A stretch of 64,000 nucleotides of DNA from Allocoprobacillus halotolerans (lineage in GTDB: Bacteria > Bacillota_I > Bacilli_A > Erysipelotrichales > Coprobacillaceae), in assembly GCF_024399475.1 (NCBI RefSeq), contig NZ_CP101620.1:62001-126000 (forward strand), in the 5' to 3' direction. The notes under the pieces are model-generated. The model did no database searches. It was not told where the DNA came from and saw only the letters and a program-made list of their open reading frames with translations. Both the position numbers and the translations under genes were made by a program. Within the stretch, counting starts at the first letter, position 1. Each line of letters begins with the position of its first letter. This document shows, in pieces, positions 1 to 8,902 of the stretch.

Positions 1-238
1 CAACATATGTTTCATCCTTAGCACTGGCAAAATCACTACGAAAATAAGAAGCCTGTCGATGTGAACCACTCGCTTCACCATATAAAGCAAAAGTTATCGC
101 ATCAAAAAGTGTTGTTTTCCCTGAACCCGTTGGACCACTAATCAAATACAAACCATGATCATGCATATTTTCAAAATCAATCACGGTTAAATCTTTATAA
201 GCCATAAAAGCACTCATCGTTAATTTAATAATTTTCAC
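1..238 (-). CDS. sbcC: Exonuclease SbcC, N-terminal fragment (cut by window start)
   Basis: ATPase subunit of the SbcCD nuclease, which opens hairpins and processes DNA double-strand ends. Only the first ~79 residues are in the window. They begin at a GTG codon (236-238) overlapping the end of sbcD by 14 bases, which implies translational coupling. The visible part has the SMC/Rad50-type N-terminal ABC lobe, including the Walker A motif GPTGSGKTTLFDAI, so the family call is firm although the coiled coil and C-terminal lobe are missing. Confidence 0.9.
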   Translation of the reverse strand, partial: MKIIKLTMSAFMAYKDLTVIDFENMHDHGLYLISGPTGSGKTTLFDAITFALYGEASGSHRQASYFRSDFASAKDETYV

Positions 239-1352
239 TTGTTTCACCTGCCTTTTCTAATAATCCTTTGACTATTGTCATAGACTCCTCTTGTAAATCT
301 TGATTTTTGACATCGTGATAAAACTGTTGAAACAAAGTGAAAGTATCCATTTGTTCAATGGATTGCATCGGTTGAAATGATGTTTGTTGTCTTTCTTTCA
401 TTAAATAGTGATAAGTGATTTGTAAAAGATGAGGATATAAAGTACGCAATTGTTCAATCGCATGAGGTACAATCTTTTGATCCAATAACTCAAATGCCAT
501 ATAATCATCTTTTTTGTTAATGTATTTTGAATCCATCAATTGGGCAAATGTCCCTTGATATTTTTTGAGTGTCTTTGAAGGATGAAGTTGATAAGTTGTG
601 ATGTCCATTGTATCCGTATCAACAATAACAATTGATTTTTTCTGATTCACTTCATCAAAAGAATAACACATTAAAGAACCACTATAACGCATCGTATCAC
701 GTTTAACCTTTTGTGGTGCATGAAGATGCCCTAAGGCCACATAATCAAAATCATCAAATAAAGAAGCATCTATTATTTCACTTCCACCAACACTTAATGG
801 TATTTCTGACTTACTTGTAATACTAGAATGACCGACAAATTGATGCGTCACAAGAATATTTTGATAATGGTTGTCAAGACTTTGCTTAGAAAGATAATAG
901 GAAAGAGCATCCTGATAAGTGTGAATATCTTGATGAGGATAAAGCATCTTGACTTGACTAGGTTTTACAAATGGTAATAAATAAAATCTGACTTTATCAT
1001 ATTCTACAAATGCCATATCTTCTTTTAAATACGTTTCAATATGTAAACCATTTTTTACCAAGAGAGAACTGGCAAAATGTAAACGATCAGAACTATCATG
1101 ATTACCACTAATCATTAAAACTTGAATATGATAAGTTAATAAGGCTGCAGTTAAGAATTCATCTAATAGATTGACTGCTTCTTGACTAGGTATTAAACGA
1201 TCATAAACGTCACCCGCAATAATCAAACAACGAATATTCTGTTGATCCATCATCTCTAACAGTTCAAATAAGAGTTCACGTTGAATCTCTAACAATGAAC
1301 ATTGATGAATCACCTTTCCTAAATGTAAATCTCCAATATGTACAAACTTCAC
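225..1352 (-). CDS. sbcD: Exonuclease subunit SbcD (Mre11-type)
   Basis: Metallophosphoesterase subunit of SbcCD; with SbcC it cuts hairpins and DNA ends in ATP-dependent fashion. The 375-residue protein shows the calcineurin-like metal-binding motifs in order: GDLHLG (D8, H10), GDVYDR (D48), GNHD (N84-D86), THQF near 167 and GHLH near 207. Start is a GTG six bases after GGAGGG. The stop overlaps the sbcC start, so the two form an operon. Length is usual for the family and no odd residues were seen. Confidence 0.95.
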   Translation of the reverse strand: MKFVHIGDLHLGKVIHQCSLLEIQRELLFELLEMMDQQNIRCLIIAGDVYDRLIPSQEAVNLLDEFLTAALLTYHIQVLMISGNHDSSDRLHFASSLLVKNGLHIETYLKEDMAFVEYDKVRFYLLPFVKPSQVKMLYPHQDIHTYQDALSYYLSKQSLDNHYQNILVTHQFVGHSSITSKSEIPLSVGGSEIIDASLFDDFDYVALGHLHAPQKVKRDTMRYSGSLMCYSFDEVNQKKSIVIVDTDTMDITTYQLHPSKTLKKYQGTFAQLMDSKYINKKDDYMAFELLDQKIVPHAIEQLRTLYPHLLQITYHYLMKERQQTSFQPMQSIEQMDTFTLFQQFYHDVKNQDLQEESMTIVKGLLEKAGETSENY

Positions 1353-1406
1353 ATCAAACCCTCCTTTTTTCTATTATATCTCAATCCTATTCATGACACA
1401 ATGAAC

Positions 1407-1802
1407 TTAAATTTCCCAAATGAAAATCATCTTTTCCTTTTCATCACGATTAAAAAAACGTCGTTGATTAGCTGGAATCGTTTTGGTTTCTAAATATTTT
1501 GCACCCAGTTTTTCAATTGTATGTAACGATGCCTGATTGTTTGGATCACAAGTTAAAATCACTTGATGAAAGCCTAATTCTTTTTGTAAAAGTAAACACG
1601 CCTGATAGGCATAATGGTGCCCACGAAATTCTGGTTCAATATGATAACCAATATGGCCATCAAAATAATGTTGTTGGAAGGTGCCTTCTCTAAAAGTTAC
1701 TCTTCCTACTTCCTTATCATCAACTCTAATTTCATAAATATAATAAGGTGTAAAACCTTTTGGTAAATTATGACTCACATATTCTAATAATTCTAAATGC
1801 AT
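1407..1802 (-). CDS. GNAT family N-acetyltransferase
   Basis: A 131-residue protein with the GNAT fold pattern: the acetyl-CoA-binding segment reads EPEFRGHHYAYQA (an R-x-x-G-x-x-A loop), followed by the typical 'ILTCDPNNQASLHTIEKLGA' motif seen in RimJ/RimL-like members. The substrate cannot be told from sequence. It has its own ribosome site (GGGAG) and is transcribed away from the riboswitch-controlled gene that starts 245 bases beyond it; it is probably monocistronic. Confidence 0.85.
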   Translation of the reverse strand: MHLELLEYVSHNLPKGFTPYYIYEIRVDDKEVGRVTFREGTFQQHYFDGHIGYHIEPEFRGHHYAYQACLLLQKELGFHQVILTCDPNNQASLHTIEKLGAKYLETKTIPANQRRFFNRDEKEKMIFIWEI

Positions 1803-1843
1803 ATCTGTTTTCTCCCTTTTTGCATACTCTTATCATAACAATA

Positions 1844-1871
1844 TTGACAGTTACGTGCAATATGATAAAAT
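1844..1871 (+). promoter_or_regulatory. Sigma-A-type promoter for the riboswitch and CNNM gene
   Basis: TTGACA at 1844-1849 and TAAAAT at 1866-1871 with a 16-base spacer. Predicted start is about 1878, immediately before the riboswitch-like element. Confidence 0.7.
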
Positions 1872-1880
1872 AGTACACAT

Positions 1881-1975
1881 AAAAGGGAGTAGTTAGCATC
1901 TTAAAGATGTTATATAATCGTCATCACGCTATATTTATTAGCCGGTTTTATATATGAAATAACGAGACTTTTATT
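1881..1975 (+). promoter_or_regulatory. yybP-ykoY-type (Mn2+) riboswitch candidate
   Basis: The 170-base leader of the downstream transporter-like gene carries the ordered conserved blocks of the yybP-ykoY class: AAAAGGGAGTAG at 1881, ATCGTCATCACGC near 1917, GCCGGTTTTAT near 1941 and AACGAGACTTTT at 1961. The ends pair as P1 (AAAAG 1881-1885 with CTTTT 1968-1972). Members of this class sense Mn2+ and control ion transporters. I could not define the expression platform between 1976 and the start codon. Confidence 0.72.
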
Positions 1976-2046
1976 GCAGTGTTGTGGTAGTTGTCTTTTT
2001 TTGTATCACAAACATATAGAGCCAAAAAATAAAGGAGAGTGAAGTT

Positions 2047-3357
2047 ATGGACTCTATACCCTCGCAATTGTTCTTGCAAGCAATTTTAATTTTATTGAAT
2101 GCCTTTTTTGCGGCAACTGAGATTGCTGTCTTATCATTAAATAAGACACAATTAGAAAAGAAAGCTGAAAATGGTGAAAAAACAGCGAAACGCTTGTTAC
2201 TTTTATTACAAGAACCATCAGGTTTTCTATCAACTATTCAAATTGGAATTACATTGGCAGGATTTTTAGGAAGTGCCTTCGCAGCTGATAATTTTTCAGA
2301 ATATCTTGTACAATGGATATCACAAGATTTAGGAGTCACAAGTATTCCACTTAATGTCTTAGATACTTTTGCAGTTATTATTATTACGATTATTTTATCT
2401 TATTTCACTTTGATTTTTGGAGAACTTGTTCCCAAAAGAATTGCTATGCAAAAACCATATGAAGTATCTAAAATCTCATGTGGTACAGTTTTAGCCATCT
2501 CTAAAATTATGAATCCCGTTGTCAAATTCTTATCTCTTTCAACAAATGCTATTTTAAAATTATTACATTTAAAAACAGAGGCTGAAGAAGATAGTGTGAC
2601 TGAAGAAGAAATTTTAACAATGATTGAACTTGGTGAAAAACGTGGTGTTCTTAATGAAGATGAAAGTGAATGGCTACAAAATATCTTTGATTTCAATGAT
2701 ACTGATATTTCAGAAATCATGACACCATCTGTTGATATTATGATGATTTCAGTTGATGCCTCACAAGAGGAAATTCTTAAAACGATTCAAGACTCTGGAT
2801 TATCACGTTATCCTGTTTATCAAAATGATGAAGACAATATTATTGGTGTCCTTCATGTAAGAGATTATTTATTAAATCTTCAAACCAAGAAAAAACCAAT
2901 TGAAAAAATTCTTTCTAAACCTTATTTTATTCCTGATTCTATGCGTGCAGATGTTTTATTTGCAGATATGCAAAATAAAAACATTCATTTTGCGATTGCG
3001 ATTGATGAATTTGGTGGAGTGAGTGGAATTATTACATTAGAAGATTTAGTTGAAGAAATCTTTGGAAATATCTATGATGAACATGATTCTCGTGAAAGAC
3101 CTGATATTCAAAAAATCAATGAAACACAATGGAGAGTCAACGGCAATACTGATATTGAAGAATTATCTGAAGCTATCGGTATCCAATTCCCACAAGATGA
3201 AGATTATAACACGATTGGTGGTTATATATATAGCCATCTCCGTTCCATTCCAAAAGATGGTACAACCAAAACAATTCATATTAACAATCTTACCTTCCAA
3301 ATCACTAAGATCCAAGATCGACGTATCAAGGAAGTTATTATAACAAAGAAAGCCTAG
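2047..3357 (+). CDS. CNNM/CorC-type membrane protein (hemolysin family, DUF21-CBS)
   Basis: Integral membrane protein probably moving or sensing divalent cations. The 436 residues fit the family: DUF21 membrane domain with about four helices (residues ~1-150, including ATEIAVLSLNKTQLEKKAE), a CBS pair (~205-330, ending GGVSGIITLEDLVEEIFG) and a CorC/HlyC C-terminal domain. Start ATG follows AAAGGAGAG. The leader carries a probable Mn2+ riboswitch, which suggests Mn2+ export or homeostasis rather than the historical 'hemolysin' label. A terminator overlaps the stop codon. Confidence 0.88.
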   Translation: MDSIPSQLFLQAILILLNAFFAATEIAVLSLNKTQLEKKAENGEKTAKRLLLLLQEPSGFLSTIQIGITLAGFLGSAFAADNFSEYLVQWISQDLGVTSIPLNVLDTFAVIIITIILSYFTLIFGELVPKRIAMQKPYEVSKISCGTVLAISKIMNPVVKFLSLSTNAILKLLHLKTEAEEDSVTEEEILTMIELGEKRGVLNEDESEWLQNIFDFNDTDISEIMTPSVDIMMISVDASQEEILKTIQDSGLSRYPVYQNDEDNIIGVLHVRDYLLNLQTKKKPIEKILSKPYFIPDSMRADVLFADMQNKNIHFAIAIDEFGGVSGIITLEDLVEEIFGNIYDEHDSRERPDIQKINETQWRVNGNTDIEELSEAIGIQFPQDEDYNTIGGYIYSHLRSIPKDGTTKTIHINNLTFQITKIQDRRIKEVIITKKA

Positions 3358-3383
3358 TTGAGTAAAATCAACTAGGTCTTTTT
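3353..3383 (+). terminator. Rho-independent terminator
   Basis: CCTAGTTG (3353-3360) pairs with CAACTAGG (3369-3376), followed by TCTTTTTG. It contains the stop codon of the CNNM gene. Confidence 0.85.
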
Positions 3384-3385
3384 GT

Positions 3386-3817
3386 TTACAATAAATCATC
3401 TGCACTAAACTTTAAAGTAACATCACAAGTGTTGCTTGGTTCAAAATTATGTGAAGTCACACAAGTAAAATATATACTTCCTTTTGAACATCCATGTTCA
3501 CTCACAAGCACAGCATAATTTAAAGGTATTCCAACTAAATTTGATTTATATGATTTGGAACTGTTAACTAATTCAGCATAATTACCTAACGCCGCATCTC
3601 CTTTTGTCTTTTTAAAAGTACCAATCTGACTTGTCTTTGTTTTTTTACTACCATAGTTCAAATCATAATGTTCTCCACCCCATGATGGTATATCTTTATG
3701 AGTAACCGTTTGATAAGAAGTTCCTGATACATAAGTATAAGCAAAAGTGGAAACCATTGTACCTCCTAAAACTAATAAACTCAATCCTAATGCAGTGATC
3801 TTTTTTTGTATTGACAT
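3386..3817 (-). CDS. Small secreted protein of unknown function
   Basis: A 143-residue protein starting at the ATG (3815-3817) that follows a strong GGAGG site; a longer upstream reading lacks such a site. A Sec-type signal is clear: MSIQKKITALG, a hydrophobic stretch, then a likely cut after STFA. The mature part is about 115 residues with three cysteines (HGCSKG, YFTCVT, SNTCDV) and no family I recognise. I compared it with lactococcin-972-type bacteriocins and found no support. It is divergent from a LytTR response regulator, so control by that system is possible. Confidence 0.7.
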   Translation of the reverse strand: MSIQKKITALGLSLLVLGGTMVSTFAYTYVSGTSYQTVTHKDIPSWGGEHYDLNYGSKKTKTSQIGTFKKTKGDAALGNYAELVNSSKSYKSNLVGIPLNYAVLVSEHGCSKGSIYFTCVTSHNFEPSNTCDVTLKFSADDLL

Positions 3818-3986
3818 AACTTTTACCTCCTTTCGACAAAAGTCTATCATAACCATCAAAAAAGTTATCCTATATGACGAATTTGTACATATTTTCGCTT
3901 TAAAAATGCACAAAGCAATAACTTTTTTGATATAAAATCCTTTGTCATATAATGTAGATAGTTGTCAGACAAAGGAGGTAGAAATT

Positions 3987-4700
3987 ATGCGAATTGCAAT
4001 TTGCGACAACGAATTATTTTATGTCAAAGATATTGTAGAAAGGATTAAGAAATATGAATTTCATGACACGAAGCCCACCATTATTGATGGTTACGTTCAA
4101 GGCACCCAACTATTAGATGCATTTAGAGTTGAACCTTATGATATTGTGTTTCTTGATATTGAACTTGGTGAAGATATGAATGGAATAGAGATAGCTAAGG
4201 TAATGAAAGATATTAAACCCAATTGTATCTTTATATTCATTACTGCTTATCACTGTTATTTAACTGAATCAATGTGGTTAGGTGCAGATTTATTTATTGA
4301 TAAACCTGTTAATTCTGAATTGTTCGATATGGAACTTCAACATGCCTACCATGTTTATAAACGTTTGAATCGTACAGTTAAGTTTGCCACAACTGATGGA
4401 AAAGTCTATGTAAAAACTGACGATATCATTTATCTAGAAACAAGCTATGGAAAATATAAGTTAAAAACAACAAAACGTCATTACTATGGTAATCTCAAAA
4501 GAATTATAAAATCAAGACAACAATTACTAGATTATCATTTCTTTCCATTAAATAGGAGTATCATCATCAATTTTAAACACGTTAAATCATTTTGTTTTGA
4601 CTATGTCACAATGTCTAATGATGATATTCTTCCATTAACGAAACGTATTCGTAAAGAATTCAAAGAAAAATATTTCGATTTTGTAGACAAGGAGATGTAA
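3987..4700 (+). CDS. LytTR-family response regulator (AgrA-like)
   Basis: DNA-binding response regulator of 237 residues. The receiver domain has the acidic pair in ICDNE, phosphoacceptor D57 (VFLDIE) and the conserved lysine in IDKPVN; the LytTR domain begins near residue 135. The ATG at 3987 follows AAAGGAGG; an earlier in-frame ATG at 3942 has no such site. It is followed two bases later by the membrane part of its probable partner kinase and faces away from a secreted protein gene, an agr-like arrangement without an AgrB or peptide gene. Confidence 0.88.
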   Translation: MRIAICDNELFYVKDIVERIKKYEFHDTKPTIIDGYVQGTQLLDAFRVEPYDIVFLDIELGEDMNGIEIAKVMKDIKPNCIFIFITAYHCYLTESMWLGADLFIDKPVNSELFDMELQHAYHVYKRLNRTVKFATTDGKVYVKTDDIIYLETSYGKYKLKTTKRHYYGNLKRIIKSRQQLLDYHFFPLNRSIIINFKHVKSFCFDYVTMSNDDILPLTKRIRKEFKEKYFDFVDKEM

Positions 4701-4702
4701 TT

Positions 4703-5979
4703 ATGATTATAAACTTATTATGTAAAGCATTTATAGCGATTTTAAATATTTTATTACTTGATTTTTATTTAAAGAATATATATCCAGATATTTATAGAGA
4801 AAAAACAAAGAAAATGAATTGTATAGTATATTTCTTTCTGTTAGTCGCATTAATTATTTCATCAAATATAAAAACCAATATAATTATTTACTTATTAACA
4901 TTAATAATTATAGTCTTTATATTTTGCCAGTGGAAAATTCCAGTAATAGAAGCATCGATAAAATTGATTTTATTTTTTATCACTAAACTAATTATATACT
5001 TTTTAACAATAATAATTTTATGCTGGATTTTTGACACAAGAATGTCTTTATATCATTTTGATTTTTCTTCATCTTATTTTATTTTGTCATATTGCATTAT
5101 AAACTTTATATTATACATAGTACTGTCTTTTATCTTTAAAAAAGTAAAAACATTTATAATATAAGATTTAAAATTTTATGTATTTTTATGATTACTTACT
5201 TTTCAATAAATGTTTTTTTAAACAACCCTATTTTATTTCGAACAGCTAGTATTGCCCGTACTTATATCTTTACAGTTATCATTAGTATCGTTGCATTAAT
5301 ATATTTTGATAGAATGCAAACCAAATATGAAACTGATAAACATGCTAAAGAGGCAATGATACAAAATATGACAAAAGAAGAAGAATTTATAAAACAATTA
5401 CAGAATCAACAGTTAGAGATTAGAAAGATTAATCATAATTTGAATAACATATTAATTATATTACAAGCACATTTGAAAAATGGTGAATATGATGAAGCAA
5501 TAGAATATATTGAACAGAATTTAAAAATACATGTTAAAGCTTATCAGGATTTAACGCATACTGGTATTCCAACTCTTGATAGTATCTTAAATAATCAGAT
5601 GTATCTTATGAAAGAAAAGAATATTGAATACCATGAGGATATTACAAAAATATTGCATTTAGGTAATGTTAAAACTGATGATTTGTCTCTAGCAATAAGT
5701 TTAGCATTAGATAATGCTAGAGAAGCATGTGAAAAAGTTGATGCTCAAAGACAGATTTCTTTAAGTTTACAAAGCAAGCAAACACATGTTGTTCTTTATA
5801 TTACTAACTCTATTCCTCAAGGAAGTCATCCACATTTCCATAAAACAACTAAAGCAGATAAAATTGCTCATGGACATGGAGTGAAAAGTATTAAAGAGAT
5901 TGCCAGAAAATATCATGGAGATGTAAAATATGATATAAAAGATAATCAGGTTATTTTAAGAATTATGTTACAAAAATAA
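4703..5979 (+). CDS. AgrC-like GHKL sensor kinase, split by a frameshift
   Basis: Membrane histidine kinase partner of the preceding regulator. Frame 2 (4703-5164) gives ~150 residues with about five hydrophobic segments. The rest, readable in frame 1, gives a last membrane helix, a coiled segment, the phosphorylation-site region (KINHNLNNI), an N box (SLALDNAREAC) and a G box (HGHGVKSIKEIA). Frames meet at an A6 run (5138-5143); a seventh A gives a continuous ~425-residue kinase, the usual AgrC size. The ATG at 5188 has no ribosome site, so a separate second gene is unlikely. Confidence 0.75.
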
Positions 5980-5981
5980 AT

Positions 5982-6027
5982 AAAAAGAACAGTTTGGAGT
6001 CATAATAGACCTCGACTGTTCTTTTTT
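5982..6027 (+). terminator. Rho-independent terminator of the LytTR/kinase operon
   Basis: AAAAAGAACAGT pairs with ACTGTTCTTTTTT (6015-6027); the loop includes a smaller potential stem. Confidence 0.8.
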
Positions 6028-6074
6028 GAATACAAATAATAATCGACCTTTTTTTAATACGAAATAATGGTTGA

Positions 6075-6971
6075 CTATTCAAGTATCTTATAGACATCTG
6101 TTTCACTATGTATATCTGTTATATGTAATGCAAGATTGTTTAACTCTTCTTCATTACTTAATTCAATTCTCAATGTCAATTCAGGTGTGAGTTTTCCTAA
6201 TACTTTTTTAAGTTGAGCCATTAGCATTTCCATTTTACCTTCCTGTTTACCTTCTATTCTTCCTTTTTGTATCCCTGAATCTTCAATGTCTTTCCAAAAT
6301 GACCACATTGCCACGGTTCCTTCTTCTCCTTTCACTTGTTCTAAAATATCAAATCTTTCCGTAAGTATCGCTATCACCCTTGCGGCTGTCTTTGAGACTT
6401 CCATCCCTTTGAAATCTTCTTTCTCTTTTCTCCATATCTGATTAACTGTTTTGACGATATTGCGATTATCCTCATTTTTGAGTAGGTGATAGTCCAAATC
6501 CTTGATATCTACAATCTTCATCTTCCAGTCATTTGGCATCCCCTTCAAGCTTTCAGGAATATCCATTCTTTCTACCAGTGACGTGACTGCTGTCCATCTT
6601 CCTTCGCCATGAAACAATACGAGGCTGACAACTGGCATGATCTTGTAGCTCTTGTACTCCTTATCCTGCATGTTGTAGGTCAATGCATCATAGAGAAGTG
6701 TTCTTGACACCATTGTAAAATCAACCTGATCCTGTGCTTCCAATGCCAAGATAGCCTGTGAATCCTTTCCTTTCCACAACATGATGGCATCACGTCTTCT
6801 TTCCCTGGAAATATAATTGCCTACAAAGATTTCACTTGTATCCATTCTTTGAAGTTCATCAGGCTTAATGACATCTTGACCGCCATAGAGAATAGCGTTC
6901 ATCATATCAGCAAAATGATCAGGATTTCTGAAGAAATCTCTGATGACATCATCAACTTTCAAATCTTTCAT
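6075..6971 (-). CDS. Rpn-family PD-(D/E)XK nuclease / putative transposase
   Basis: 298 residues matching the Rpn (recombination-promoting nuclease) / PF04754 type: N-terminal FFRNPDHFADMMNAILYGG, then a PD-(D/E)XK-like core around RRRDAIMLW...ILALEAQDQ, and a C-terminal helical tail with QKGRIEGKQEGKMEMLM. Family members cut DNA and raise recombination; many are near-silent genomic copies. Start ATG follows AAGGAGG. Codon use looks a little more GC-rich than in the LytTR neighbours, which fits recent spread. About 250 bases without a gene follow on the right (6972-7223); nothing recognisable was seen there. Confidence 0.75.
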   Translation of the reverse strand: MKDLKVDDVIRDFFRNPDHFADMMNAILYGGQDVIKPDELQRMDTSEIFVGNYISRERRRDAIMLWKGKDSQAILALEAQDQVDFTMVSRTLLYDALTYNMQDKEYKSYKIMPVVSLVLFHGEGRWTAVTSLVERMDIPESLKGMPNDWKMKIVDIKDLDYHLLKNEDNRNIVKTVNQIWRKEKEDFKGMEVSKTAARVIAILTERFDILEQVKGEEGTVAMWSFWKDIEDSGIQKGRIEGKQEGKMEMLMAQLKKVLGKLTPELTLRIELSNEEELNNLALHITDIHSETDVYKILE

Positions 6972-7223
6972 AATGACCTCCTTTCAATATATTCCAGGAG
7001 AGTTCATAGACATTATACAACAATATTTGCTTATTGTAAATATTCATCATTTTAATAAGAACCCTCCTATTATTTATATACGCAATTTTTTTCTATTTTT
7101 CTTTTTTTATTTCAAACTTTTTACAAAAATCACCATTTTTCAACTTCTTATGAAATAAAAAAGGATGTATGATAAAGTAGGTTTAATCCACTTTATCTAC
7201 AACCTTAAATAAAATAACCGATT

Positions 7224-7940
7224 TTACTTTTTCTCCTCTAAGAACTTATAAAAAATCCTTTTAAATTCTCTATAACGTTTCTTGGATATAAGCAACATAC
7301 TCCCATCTGACATATAAAGCAATACATTATCAATTTTCACAATATGTTCCATATTCACTAGAAAACTTCTTTGTATTCTTACAAATGAATAATCTAATAA
7401 TGCTTTTCTAATAGCATTGGCAGGTTTTAATGAACCATAATAAACACCTCTAGTGGTATGTATTTTATAGCTCTTATAAGCTGTTTCTAAATAAACAACT
7501 TCTGATAAACGAAAAATAATACGTCCTTGTGATGTTGGAAAAGCAAATGATTTATTCCTATATTGATAATGCTTTAAAGCTCTTTTTAATTCATATATAA
7601 AGAGTTGCTCTTTTAATGGCTTTGTTAAGTATTGAAATGCATTCACGACATAAGATTGATGAATATAACTCATATGACTTGTCATAAAAATAATCATCGT
7701 AGACATATTCTTTTCATGTATCATATGTGCTAAGTGAACGCCATTTATATCTGATAGTTCTATGTCTAAATATACCAGATCATAAGGCTGATAGGTAAAT
7801 ACAGAAAGAAATTCTTTCCCTTCATGAAATGTATCCACTTCTATATTTACATTGCCATCATATGATTGTCTAAATCTCTCTATTTTATCACACACATCTT
7901 GAAGATATAATTCTTCATCATCTACAATTGCAATTTTCAA
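7224..7940 (-). CDS. LytTR-family response regulator (second of tandem pair)
   Basis: 238-residue regulator with a complete receiver domain (VDDEE, phosphoacceptor D59 in VYLDIE, lysine in YLTKPLK) and a LytTR DNA-binding domain from about residue 135. It begins with a TTG that overlaps the stop of the upstream regulator (TTGA), with a GGGGAGGAAG site, so the two are co-translated. No kinase gene is adjacent. An imperfect dyad at 7170-7200 lies past the stop but lacks a neat T-run. Confidence 0.87.
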   Translation of the reverse strand: MKIAIVDDEELYLQDVCDKIERFRQSYDGNVNIEVDTFHEGKEFLSVFTYQPYDLVYLDIELSDINGVHLAHMIHEKNMSTMIIFMTSHMSYIHQSYVVNAFQYLTKPLKEQLFIYELKRALKHYQYRNKSFAFPTSQGRIIFRLSEVVYLETAYKSYKIHTTRGVYYGSLKPANAIRKALLDYSFVRIQRSFLVNMEHIVKIDNVLLYMSDGSMLLISKKRYREFKRIFYKFLEEKK

Positions 7941-8692
7941 TTTTCTTCCTCCCCATTCTTTCTTTTTTCTTTTTCTTCTTGTTCCTTTAAAAACTTTTCA
8001 AACAATAAATGATTTTGAAATAAAGTTTTACGACTTGTTGGAAAAACTTCCCTTGATTTTAAGATAACATTACGATCAGTTAAAAAGTCAATACATTTCA
8101 TATTTACCAAAACACTTTGATTCACTTGCATAAACCACCTTGATTTTAATACTGGTCTTAACTTATAACGATTTTTCACATGTGCCATAAAATGCTGATC
8201 ATCAACTGTCACAATTTCCAAATCATTATAATATGTTTCAAAATATTTGATTTCATCAACATTAAAAATACGTTTACGTTTTAATTCTCTAACCGGTATA
8301 ACAAATTTCACATTCTGATGTAAATACCAATCCATTAAATAATCAAAAATACTTTGAAATTGATTCGTATTAATAGGTTTTAACAAATATTCTCTTGCAT
8401 TCACTGCAAAGGCTTCTTGAATATGATAATATTTGTCGCTAATGAAAACAATTTGACAAGCACGATTGGCTTTTCTTAATTGCATCGCTGCCTCTATTCC
8501 TCGATCATTTTCAATTCTCATTTCAATAAACGCAAATTCATAACAACGAAACCTTGTACTATCCAGCATTTCTTGAATTGATGAAAAAGTATAAACATTC
8601 AATTTCATCTCTGGTTCATGAAAACATTCATAAATTTTCTTTGAAATTAAGTTTAAATAATCTAACTGATCATCACATACAGCAATATTCAT
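7937..8692 (-). CDS. LytTR-family response regulator with Glu at the phosphorylation site
   Basis: 251-residue regulator, first of a tandem pair. The receiver domain keeps the acidic pair (VCDDQ), a serine in VFISDK and the lysine in YLLKPIN, but the expected Asp is Glu57 (FAFIEMR, aligned with D59 of its partner). Glu at this site often mimics the phosphorylated state. The LytTR domain follows, and the C-terminus is a charged tail (EEKEKRKNGEEEN). It may therefore be active without a kinase, or act as a stable partner for the second regulator. Confidence 0.85.
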   Translation of the reverse strand: MNIAVCDDQLDYLNLISKKIYECFHEPEMKLNVYTFSSIQEMLDSTRFRCYEFAFIEMRIENDRGIEAAMQLRKANRACQIVFISDKYYHIQEAFAVNAREYLLKPINTNQFQSIFDYLMDWYLHQNVKFVIPVRELKRKRIFNVDEIKYFETYYNDLEIVTVDDQHFMAHVKNRYKLRPVLKSRWFMQVNQSVLVNMKCIDFLTDRNVILKSREVFPTSRKTLFQNHLLFEKFLKEQEEKEKRKNGEEEN

Positions 8693-8801
8693 AATCCTCT
8701 CTCCCCTACCTTATTATGGATATATTTTCATTGTAGTCAATTTTTTAACATTTATCAGTCCACTTTTTACCCGTTTTTGGCATTTTTTATTCCATTTTTT
8801 G

Positions 8802-8814
8802 GAAATATGTCGAA
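8802..8814 (+). promoter_or_regulatory. 13-bp motif shared with the lone-LytTR upstream region
   Basis: GAAATATGTCGAA occurs here between the divergent LytTR pair and the XRE gene, and again in inverted orientation at 10088-10100 upstream of the lone LytTR gene. A protein-binding site is inferred. Confidence 0.4.
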
Positions 8815-8902
8815 CTATGGTAACCATTGAACAATTGAAATTAGCCATAATTTCCCTAAAGCAAATCAACATAGTGTATAATAGCGATAAGGTGGTGAAA
8901 TC

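Noticed and set aside
3386-3817. Lactococcin 972-type bacteriocin
   Set aside because: The mature part lacks the family's characteristic motifs and is longer; only the signal peptide and size are vaguely similar.
5138-5143. Programmed -1 ribosomal frameshifting as the general cause of split genes
   Set aside because: The A AAA AAG heptamer is in phase in only a few cases (IS OrfA/OrfB, SpoVD-like, ABC-F, VanR-like); the others break in runs or phases that would not slip, including G and T runs.
5188-5979. Kinase catalytic part as an independent gene
   Set aside because: The ATG at 5188 has no ribosome site, the open frame extends upstream of it, and a one-base repair gives a full AgrC-like protein.
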